Below are positions 53,990 to 64,000 of a DNA stretch of 64,000 bases, in pieces. A model generated the notes under the pieces. The model saw only the letters and a list, made by a program, of their open reading frames with translations, was not told the origin of the DNA and did not search any database. This DNA comes from Nymphaea colorata (Eukaryota > Streptophyta > Magnoliopsida > Nymphaeales > Nymphaeaceae). The stretch covers positions 12,080,571 through 12,144,570 of the forward strand of contig NC_045151.1 in NCBI RefSeq assembly GCF_008831285.2. The letters run 5' to 3'. Within the stretch, counting starts at the first letter, position 1. Every line of letters begins with the position of its first letter. Made by a program: the position numbers and the translations under genes.

Positions 53990-55530
53990 TTAAAAATGTT
54001 GGCCCAGGGGTCCTTGCAGGTCAGCATCCGACAACATCTTGCTGGCTGGCATAGCTCTGTTGACATCCTCCAGCCTTCTTATACCAACTCCTCCTCCTTG
54101 TAGAGGCAAACACAGTTGCTCCCATTTGACTAGATGCATGTGTCTAGACCCTTCTTCCTCATTCCATAAGAATTTGATACAAACTTGTTCGATTCCCTTT
54201 AAGATGACCTTTAGCAATCTAAAAGCCATCATCCAATAGTAAGTCAAGGTCATTAACACATAACAGATGAGGCATAGCCGGCCCGCGTAGGACAAAATCC
54301 ATGCCTTCCATCCAGTCAACCTCTTCTCCACCTTAGTGAGGAGTGGCAAGCACGGATCTTCTGTGAGATTAGCCAAGAAAAGAGGTAAACCGAGGTACTC
54401 CAAAGGGAGGCTTCCACTAGACCATGGCAATATGCTTTGCATTTCTCCCATGTGGCAATCAACCATAGTCCTAGCAAAAATCATAGACTTTTGCATATTC
54501 ACCTTTGTGCCAACAAGGCAATCAAAATCCTGCAAAACAACTTTGATGGTAGTCATAGTTTTCTTAGCGCTCTTGACTGCCATAACCACATCGTCGGCGA
54601 ACAACATAGCGCATCCATTAGTCCTCACACGTCAGATTTTAGGAACAAGGATGTTTTTGCGAATCGTTCCTTGATGAGTCGTCTATTGAAAATTTCCATA
54701 ACAATAAGGAAAAGATAGGGGGACAAAGGGTCACCTTGTCATAGTCCGTGCCTCCCATCAAATTTCTCTCCCATCCTGCCATCACCAGTACTCCATAAGA
54801 CACAGAGGTAGCACACTTCATGACTCTAGCAATCCATTTGGGATGAAATCTCAAAAACTGCACACTATTGGCTAAAAAAGCCTAGAAGACTCTATCATAT
54901 GCTTTCATCAAATCAAGCACAAGACAATAGTCTCCTTTGTCACAAAACTCCTTAGAGTTTATGGTCTCGTTCACCCATATAATGTTGCCATGGATGTGTC
55001 TCCCTTTCGAAAAGGCAGCTTGACTAACATCGATAATAAAGCTGAGGATGCCCCACATTCGGTTAACAATAACCTTCGCAATGATCTTATACGTAGTGTT
55101 GCATAAGGAAATAGGTCTAAAATCTTCAATTTTCTTAGAGTTATCCTTTTTTAAGAATGAGGCAAATCATAGTTTCATTGACACTCCTCATCTAAACTCC
55201 ACACCGCTGCTGTCACCTCCTCTTCCGAGATGGGCTGTAAAAGTTTGTATATTATCAGCATCTGTGACCGTAGCAGTTTTATCAAGACCCTCGAACAAAT
55301 TCCCTTGCGCTTCATCCGTAGCTAGGACTTTTTTAAAGCAATCCTTGCACACTTCAAGAATCTGCCAACTTTGAACATATTCTATTTCATCACATTCTAG
55401 GCTTCTGATCTTGCATTTAGTTTGCCTAGATTTAGCCATCGCATGAAAGAAGGATGTGTTTTTATCACCCTCTGCAAGCCATCATATACGAGCCCTTTGC
55501 TTCCACAGTACCTCTTCCATGAGGAGGGCC
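53990..55530 (-). pseudogene. LINE-1 reverse transcriptase
   Basis: WLAEGDKNTSFFHAMAKSRQ at about 55490-55430, then SWQILEVCKDCFKKVLATDE. VLDLMKAYDRV (first catalytic Asp) near 54920-54885; FHPKWIARVMKCATSVSYGV near 54840. The 53990-54628 frame is open for 212 codons with the active site AMLFADDVVMAVKSAKKTMT and LPLEYLGLPLFLANL, then FLWNEEEGSRHMHLVKWEQL. These are standard plant L1 RT blocks. Confidence 0.85.
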
Positions 55531-56165
55531 TGATGCCTAACCCTATGCTCATCTTCTAGTGCACCTTCACTACCTTGGTCCACTCGATCCCTGCAAAGGA
55601 CCTCTTCCAGTACCAATCTTGGCATTCCTCTCAAGGTCACGAGCTGCAGCCAGTGCAGCAACTTTTCCTGCAGCTCGATCTTTCGGAATTGCAGGAGAGT
55701 TTGCAGCCCCCTCCAAAGGCTTTTGAAAGCTTGCAAATGTCTGAAGCCGCACAGTTTTGCGCTCAAGCAAAGATGAGTCACGTCTAAGGTGGGTGTTCCT
55801 AACAGGTGGGGTTGACACTCCTCATCTAAACTCCACAATGCTGCTGTCACCTTTTCTTATGAGATAGACTGTAAAAGTTGTATATTATCAGCATCTGTGA
55901 CCATACCTGTGTTATCAAGACCCTCAAACAAATTCCCTTGCACTTCATCCGTAGCTAGGACCTTTTTAAAGTAATCCATGCACACTTCAAGAATCTGTCA
56001 ACTTTGAACATATTCTACTTCATCACATTTTAGGCTTCTGATCTTGCATTTAGTTTGCCTAGATTTAGCCATCACATAAAAGAAGGATGTGTTTTTATCA
56101 CCCTCCCAAGCCATCGCTTACAAGCCCTTTGCTTCCACATTACCTCTTCCATGAGGAGGGCCTAA
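55180..56165 (-). repeat. ~350-bp duplication inside LINE-1, spaced ~635 bp
   Basis: 55180-55530 recurs at 55815-56165 (both begin TTGACACTCCTCATCTAAACTCCACA and end ATGAGGAGGGCCT), with about 6-8% differences. The duplication covers the WLAEGDKNTSFFH region. The sequence between (55530-55815) occurs once. Confidence 0.85.
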
Positions 56166-56652
56166 CAATTCCTCTGGCATTTTATTTCGGAATTTCACCT
56201 TCGATAAATGGATGTGCCCCACCCCATGCAAATTGTTATCAACCTAACAGAGGCATGAGGATTGTTATCAACCAAGCAAATAAGCTTCACTAAGAATATC
56301 CTACAAAATTTCATGTAAATAAATATTCTACATGTAATAAAAGATGAAATAACAAGTAATACAAAATGATGCTAACCTCACCCAGTTATATGTTCCACCA
56401 CATATGAAATCTCCAAACATATAACTAGCTACTGCGAGGACGAAAATGTCCATTTTAGAAAAATATAACCTTAAAATGCCATGAGAAGCAAACAAAGTAA
56501 TATTTGTCACTAATTAAACCGTATTACAAAATCACTGCATATGAAATAAAAGACCATGTTTCATTTAGAAACATATCAGAATTTGAATCAAAATAAACAA
56601 CATATGTTGTCGTTCTGAATTTGATTACTCTTATGGCAAGGATATTAAAATC
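56166..56652. other. AT-rich spacer, no gene seen
   Basis: No domain, repeat end or splice-bounded exon recognised. Confidence 0.5.
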
Positions 56653-57240
56653 CTGCACTAAAAGATCTATGCCAAGACATGTTGGAATGCACAGGGCTTT
56701 CCAGGTGCATTTGCATAGATCTACTACTGTGACTGTCCTGATATTGCAAAAGAAACATATGAGAGGAAACATTTGTCCATTGCTGCACTGCAGCTCATAT
56801 TCGCAGACAGCAGAAACCACAACGACAGAAAAGTAACACAACAATTGTGGTCCTTTGATTGTCAAATGATCTACGAAGTCTAATGTTCTGGCAGTTCTTG
56901 AAGTGTTTGAAATAATTAAACTAGTCTGATATGAGGAAGGACTTCAGCTGCAGAAGGAAAATCAATCTGAACTTATTAGCTTGTTCATCAAGTAGCAGTG
57001 TTTACCATATTGTCATCTTTAACGTCATCTGAGAAAGCCACAGGATACCAGAAGTTCTTTAATCTTGGATGATATTTTTGTACAGGTTTTGACAATTTCA
57101 AACTTCTTCTTGCAGTCCGGGGTCTGGCAATGTCATTACATGCACATGAAGTGCTTGGAGAGAGTGACAACCTATCACATTCTGGGATGTCTATTTTACA
57201 TCCTTATATTTAATACATATATATTATATGAAATGAGATG
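56653..57240. repeat. segmental duplication, copy 1 (~585 bp)
   Basis: Matches 60280-60862 with a few percent difference, from CACTAAAAGATCTAT to the start of the TA-rich arrays. It contains the exon at 57006-57190 and another exon-like piece (about 56735-56650, minus) reading SRSMQMHLESPVHSNMSWHR, which I do not recognise. Confidence 0.9.
57006..57190 (-). pseudogene. chlorophyllide a oxygenase-like exon, copy 1
   Basis: Minus-strand frame SLSPSTSCACNDIARPRTAR, then KPVQKYHPRLKNFWYPVAFS then DDVKDDNM, ending at the donor ATG|GTAAAC. RLKNFWYPVAFSxxLKDDTM is the known stretch just before the Rieske [2Fe-2S] domain of chlorophyllide a oxygenase (chlorophyll b synthesis, plastid), where an exon border also falls. 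No exon for the Rieske or mononuclear iron domains was recognised downstream. The exon is open, but isolated and duplicated, so I treat it as a fragment. Confidence 0.55.
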
Positions 57241-58560
<1,320 letters not shown>

Positions 58561-60279
58561 ACTGCAGTCTTTGGCTCCACTGAAGCAATGTTAAGAGGCT
58601 TAACATAAACATTACGCTTAACAAAAAATTTTGAAACTGCAACATACCTACAAGATGATCTCTATATCAAATCACTAAGTTTGATAAATTTTGAATCATG
58701 TAATTTGACAATGCTAAGGCATACATGCAAAAACAAACAATGTGGGCAAGGAGGTGAAGAGCATTGAAACATGAAAGGGTTTCCTTGTTGAAACCTACCA
58801 AAACTTATAAGTCTGGAACCATTCTGCCATACCTGTTGTCCCACAAACAATTCTCATTCGTCAAAGATTGACAAAAAAAAACTTTTCTGCTTGAACAAAT
58901 TCGGCACTTACAAGTGTTGCAGGATCTTTTGGGATGAAAACTTGCACACTATACACCTAAACTGAACCATCTTTAAGTTCCTCCTGTATGCCTGCATCAT
59001 TTTGAGGGAACAAAACTCAGTGACCACCTGAAATTCACCAATTCCACAAGAATATATACACAAATAACAACACTTGGACGCTTATTTGTGAATGTTGATC
59101 ATGTTCGGCAAGCCATTTAAGAAGGCCAAGTGCCACAATATCGCCAACTTGAAGCCACAAGTCATTTCAGAAAATTTTGGGAGCACAAATCCATGTCAAG
59201 TGAAAATCCCCACCCAAGGACTTATGCGAGTAAGGACTAGCCAAATACATTATAACATTGTATAGAAGTTTGGATCACCAGATGAATCGGGAATAACTTG
59301 GCAAGCTAGCATCAATAACTACTTGGAAATAACTGCAAGCCAGCATAGGTCATCCCAATACTTATTTGATAAGCCAAACTCTCATTGTGACCGAATCACA
59401 TGAGCACAGGTACAGGTTTGGTCATGATCATTCACGGGCTTTAAAAGGCGAGGTAGGTTTTTCTCAGGTATAATATGCCAAAATCGAAAAATCTTGGTAA
59501 AGTTTCTGAAAAAAAAAATAAAACCTAAAAAGAAAATGCAAAAATAAATGGAGTATAAAAAAATAAAAAATGCCAAAAAAATGTGTTGTTTTATGTTTTT
59601 TGGCAGTTTTTTCATTTGGCATATGTTTCAAAAAAATGGTTTTTTTCGCTGACCTATTTTTTGAACTATAAAATGGGTTTTATGCGACAATGGGACATAG
59701 GCATGGCAATTTTAGTAAATGTGGATACAGGGATATGGAAAAGTATACGTACATATGAAGATAGAAATACTTAAAATATGTGTGTATGTGTGTGTGTATA
59801 AGTAGAATTTGTTATTGTATTTGAGAGTTTTCGCAAATTTGCAAGTTCTATTCACCTCCACCATATCCACTTGCAGTTAGCTAAAATCCAAGAATATGGT
59901 GCGGAATAAGCAGAGTTTCTCATACGCAATTTCAGATGTTCCTGACGTATAATTTCCATAAAGCAGTGACCCTCATACACCTGCTACCAGCAGGGCATGC
60001 TATGGTACTACATTCAGTATATTAAAGAAACAGATAGGAGTGCATACTTTTTATACAATATCCAAAAAATTAGAGAACCAAAAGATTAGGGAAAAACAAG
60101 GGTATCAAAACGTTCCTTGAAGAAAGTTTGTCTTACAAGTTCTAAAGCAATCAGAAAACAGGAACAAAAAAAAAATCAACTGAAGGAGAGACAAAAAAAT
60201 GAACCCAATGACAGATGCAACTAATGCTACAGAAGATGTTAATCAAGAACAACGGAATCAATCTTCTACGAATCAATCC
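58561..60279. other. spacer, no gene recognised
   Basis: Mixed sequence. On the minus strand 58850-58760 reads VWQNGSRLISFGRFQQGNPF, exon-like but unrecognised. The stretch 59460-59660 is rich in A-runs followed by T-runs. No element ends seen. Confidence 0.4.
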
Positions 60280-60862
60280 AGCACTAAAAGATCTATACCA
60301 AGCCATGTTGGAATGCACAGGGCTTTCCAGGTGCATTTGCATAGATCTACTACTGTGACTGTCCTGATATTGCTAAAGAAACATATGAGAGGAAACATTT
60401 GTCCATTGCTGCACTGCAGCTCATATTCGCAGACAGCAGAAAACCACAACGACAGAAAAGTAACACAACAATCGTGGTCCTTTGATTGTCAAATGATCTA
60501 CGAAGTCTAACGTTCTTGCAGTTCTTGAAGTGTTTGAAATAATTAAACTAGTCTGATATGAGGAAGGAGTTCAGCTGCAGAAGGAAAATCAATCTGAACT
60601 TATTAGTTTGTTCATCAAGTAGCATTGTTTACCATATTGTCATCTTTAACGTCATTTGAGAAAGCCACAGGATACCAGAAGTTCTTTAATCTTGGATGAT
60701 ATTTTTGTACAGGTCCTGACATGTTCAAACTTCTTCTTGCAGTCCGGGGTCTGGCAATGTCATTACATGCACATGAAGTGCTTGGAGAGAGAGACAACCT
60801 ATCAGATTCTGGGATGTCTATTTTATATCCTTATATATAATACATATATATTTTATGTCATG
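60280..60862. repeat. segmental duplication, copy 2
   Basis: Second copy of 56653-57240. Differences include TCTATACCAAGCC versus TCTATGCCAAGAC, and AGGTCCTGACATGTTC versus AGGTTTTGACAATTTC. Confidence 0.9.
60633..60815 (-). pseudogene. chlorophyllide a oxygenase-like exon, copy 2
   Basis: Same exon as at 57006, open, with SLNMSGPVQKYHPRLKNFWY. The segment MSGPVQ is closer to the expected ISGPVQ of the family than the KLSKPVQ of copy 1, so copy 2 may be the more original one. The donor ATG|GTAAAC is kept. Confidence 0.55.
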
Positions 60863-61234
60863 AGATGTTAACAAATATATATATATATGTTATATATATA
60901 TATATAAATAATAAATACATTTATGCACACATGTATATGCGTACATACATACATAACATGTATATATATACGTATGTGTTCAGTTACATATATTGTAAAC
61001 AATATGTATATGTGTATGAAATGTAAGTATATATTATATGTATTGCATAATGTATATATTGTACATATGTACATATACATGTATGTACATTAACAACACA
61101 TGTATAACATGTTGTACATATACACGATACATATGTATATATAAGACGTATGTATATATACATATATATGATATGCATATTCAACACACATACACACACA
61201 CACACATACACACACACACACACAAACACACACA

Positions 61235-61296
<62 letters not shown>

Positions 61297-61652
61297 GTAC
61301 GTAACTATATCTACATAATAACACTCTATATTGCATTATATATGTTATGCATATATAATGTAGTACATTATATATTACATTGTACATGATAATATGTACA
61401 TATTATAATACATATGTCTACATTATACAATATGCAGTATATGTTGTATGTGAAACATTTTACAACATATATATAGTATATGCTATAAATATAACATATG
61501 TGATTACATATTATATGTGTACATCTGTACGTGCACACATATATATATATATATGTTTTATAGTAACAGATGCATGTTATAATTTATGTACGATATAGAT
61601 ATGTACATGTGTATATGTATATGTTACATATATATTATTTATTATATGTACG

Positions 61653-61706
<54 letters not shown>

Positions 61707-61908
61707 CATTACATATTTGTTATATAGTACATATACATGCCATGTGTGTATGTTATATACGTTTTCTGTCTTAATATATTATATATATATATATATATAT
61801 ATACATATATGTATTATATATGCATGGTAGATGTCATACATAAATGTGCATGTATCTATATAGATATATAGCACAAATAATTCAAACCAAAAAATTAAAT
61901 AAATTTCC

Positions 61909-61976
<68 letters not shown>
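60863..61976. repeat. TA-rich array with (TA)n, (CA)n and (GA)n tracts
   Basis: (CA)n with TA at 61186-61237, (TA)n at 61238-61294, 61652-61700, 61780-61802 and 61911-61960, then GAGAGA to 61976. The first part resembles the array after copy 1, so the duplication extended into it. Confidence 0.9.
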
Positions 61977-61977
<1 letters not shown>

Positions 61978-62700
61978 AACCACAACCAGCTTCAAACAGA
62001 TTGATGACATGTAGATAGATAGCTAAAAGAGCTTAAAGCCAACTCCACCTTCCACAGACTTTGGCGAAAGCAGGTTGACAGAGACTATGGAACTTGAACA
62101 TGTACATGATAACACTCAGAAAACAAATATAGCAGACCTATTTCTAGTACTCTTTTCAACGCCATTCTTTTCATCTTTGATATCTTTACCAATTATAGCA
62201 GCATCAATAGCGCCCTTATTATCTTCCCAATTTCTCCTTCCCATACAACCTTGGTAACTTAAAATCAAGACCACATTTTATCAGTAGAGAGCCTCTCAAA
62301 AAGTAACACTTACAAGTAACCCATGCACCACAAATTTGACTAAACATAGGATATTCATAATTGGGTAGTATGATAGTCAGTTGCAGAAGGATGTAATTGA
62401 TACTTATCCACTGAATGTGATTAAACTGGAAAATAATAAAACAAAAAGACAGACAGCCATGTACATTCTCTTTCACGATCATCAATTCTTGTCTTTAGAA
62501 TTTTACTATTGTAAAAAATCTACTCTATCGCTAAAAAGTGTGGCCAAGCAAGTGTCCCCGCAAATGCACCTTTAGCAGTAGTTTTTAACGACATAAAATT
62601 TTTCAAAAAAAAAAAAGAACCATCCTAGTACAGATATAACCTGTTGTTTTCAATATATATATATATATCTCTCTCTCTATATATATATATATATAATATT

Positions 62701-62741
<41 letters not shown>

Positions 62742-62894
62742 GCAAATGTACATATCCATAGCATATTATACATATATATATGTACTATATTCTTCGTACA
62801 AACATATAGGTATTCCATTTATACATATATGTGAATACTTTGTGTACACATGTAATATATGCACTATATTATAAGTATACAAGTATACATACCT
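61977..62894. other. spacer with (TA)n, no gene recognised
   Basis: A minus-strand stretch at 62245-62130 is open and exon-like (GAIDAAIIGKDIKDEKNGVE) but unrecognised. (TA)n and TCTCTC tracts lie at 62653-62738. Confidence 0.4.
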
Positions 62895-64000
62895 TGCGAC
62901 TTGCACCACTTATGCCAGCTATCATCAACCCCTTTCAGGTTGCATTCATCAAGGGTCGGCGTTTGCATGACGCTGTCGTCCTTGCCAATGAGGTTGTTCA
63001 TTCCCTTTACTGTTTGCGTCTTCCCTCATTCATCCTTAAGTTGGACATTTCCAAGGCCTTTGATTCGGTTAGTTGGGAGTTCCTTTCTGACCTCCTCACT
63101 CGTCTTGCTTTTGGTCCGTCATTTCATCAGTGGATCCTCTCGCTTGTCACTGGGGCCCAGCTTGCGGTCTCCTTCAATGGGTTGTATGGCGAATTTTTTT
63201 GTCTTCGTCGCGGCCTCCGACAGGGTTGTCCGCTATCACCTTTGTTTTTCAACTTACTTGTCGAGTGCTTTTCTGCCTTATTTCGTCATGCGATTGTCGT
63301 TGGTTTCATAACTCCACATTCACTACCTCACTTGCAGGCCTTCTCCACCCTCTAATATGCAGATGATTTTCTCTTGTTTGGCACTGCTTCTCGCCAACAG
63401 ATTGTGAGAACTTGGCTCATCCTTCGAGTTTTTGAGCTCGTCTCTGGTCTTTCTATTAATTCCTCGAAGTGTCACCTTTCTCTCATTCACGCAGATCAGG
63501 CCACGATGCTTCTTGCGGAAGCTTGTTTTGGGTGTAAGGTTGCTGGCCTGCCCATGGACTACTTGGGTCTTCAGATTACATTGTCGCCTCCTACGCCATC
63601 CTTTTGGATGGTGTGGAGAAGAAGCTGTCGGATCGCCTCCATTGTTGGTAGGGAAAGCTGCTTTCCCTACCAGGACGTATTACCCTTGCTAAGCGGTTGT
63701 ACTGAGAAGGTTTGACAAGATCATTCGTAATTTTATTTGGGATGGTGATCGCCCTTTAGATTGTCTTGCGCGTTGGGATATGGTTGCCCTTCCGCGTCTT
63801 CTTGGGGGTGCTGGGATTACCAACCTTAGTCGGGTGTGTGAGTCCTCTTTATGTTCTTGGTGGTGGCGTCTGGTAACTGAGTTTTCTCCCATCTCCCTTT
63901 TCATTTGTTCCAAATATGACATGTCTTCCCCTAGTTATTGGAATATTTCCATCTCTCACACCTCTCCTTCACACTTTTGGAGCGGTCTGCTTTCTGTCCT
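62895..64000 (+). mobile_element. LINE-2: plant L1-like non-LTR retrotransposon, 5'-truncated, runs off the window
   Basis: RT blocks on the plus strand: NPFQVAFIKGRRLHDAVVLA, FILKLDISKAFDSVSWEFL (first catalytic Asp), LRRGLRQGCPLSPLFFNLLV, then a TAA just before YADDFLLFG (active site, about 63357), SGLSINSSKCHLS and LPMDYLGLQITL. A later frame carries a WDGDRPLDCLARWDMVALPR segment. It starts abruptly after TA-rich DNA at mid-RT, as 5'-truncated LINE insertions do. A stop and at least one shift show decay. It is on the opposite strand to LINE-1 and from a different subfamily. Confidence 0.85.

Larger units (their letters stand above)
53691..56165 (-). mobile_element. LINE-1: plant L1-like non-LTR retrotransposon, 5'-truncated
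   Basis: Minus-strand reading gives, in order: a duplicated segment of the endonuclease-RT linker, the RT domain, and the C-terminal region with NKVEWKVGNREQVRFWKDRW near 53900-53845. The 5' endonuclease is not recognised and many stops are present. No clear poly-A tail or target duplication was found, so the 3' limit near 53700 is approximate. Confidence 0.8.

Overview
The window looks like a gene-poor stretch of a flowering-plant nuclear genome. Ty1/copia, Ty3/gypsy (chromodomain type), hAT and plant LINE elements are nested in each other, decayed endogenous pararetrovirus (Caulimoviridae-like) copies are present, and the only host-gene sequence I recognise is isolated intron-bounded exons. 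The species cannot be told from the sequence. I saw no rRNA, tRNA or CRISPR, and no intact protein-coding gene.

Layout. 1-1.84 kb: AT-rich DNA with doubtful exon-like pieces. 1.845-5.19 kb (+): pararetrovirus copy A. 5.19-7.61 kb: start of an LTR retrotransposon followed by a truncated minus-strand LTR of the large gypsy family. 7.65-9.13 kb: a hairpin, a (TA)n tract and an odd TA/GT/AC-rich block. 9.14-18.43 kb (-): pararetrovirus copy B, split by a complete copia element (copia-1, 11200-16614, 234-bp LTRs, 5-bp target duplication TTTTA). Copies A and B are inverted and share the same internal rearrangements. 18.43-22.69 kb: host-like DNA with the last exons of an ALBA-type RGG-box protein gene and a possible exportin-7-like exon.

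22.69-36.79 kb: a gypsy element of Tekay/Del type (22926-33798, ~3-kb LTRs, gag-PR-RT-RNaseH-IN-chromodomain, all broken) sits inside an older minus-strand LTR of the same family (about 22690-22925 plus 33799-36786). 36.79-50.36 kb: a second copia element (copia-2), split by hAT-1 (39711-43979, BED/DUF659 transposase) and by hAT-2 (44672-49886, BED/RICESLEEPER-type transposase, perfect 8-bp target duplication ATAACAGG). hAT-2 also carries, on the opposite strand, the intron-bounded 3' end of what looks like a host gene. 50.36-52.6 kb (-): copia-3, 5'-truncated and tail-to-tail with copia-2.

52.86-53.69 kb (-): two exons and an intron of a BEACH-domain protein gene (start of the PH-BEACH module). 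53.7-56.17 kb (-): LINE-1 with an internal tandem duplication. 56.65-57.24 and 60.28-60.86 kb: a ~585-bp duplication, each copy carrying a chlorophyllide a oxygenase-like exon and running into long (TA)n arrays. 62.9-64 kb (+): a second, 5'-truncated LINE that runs off the window.

Nothing here forms a working pathway. The biology is the history: virus integration and rearrangement, then retrotransposon and hAT insertions that can be ordered by which element interrupts which, plus several shuffled or isolated host exons.
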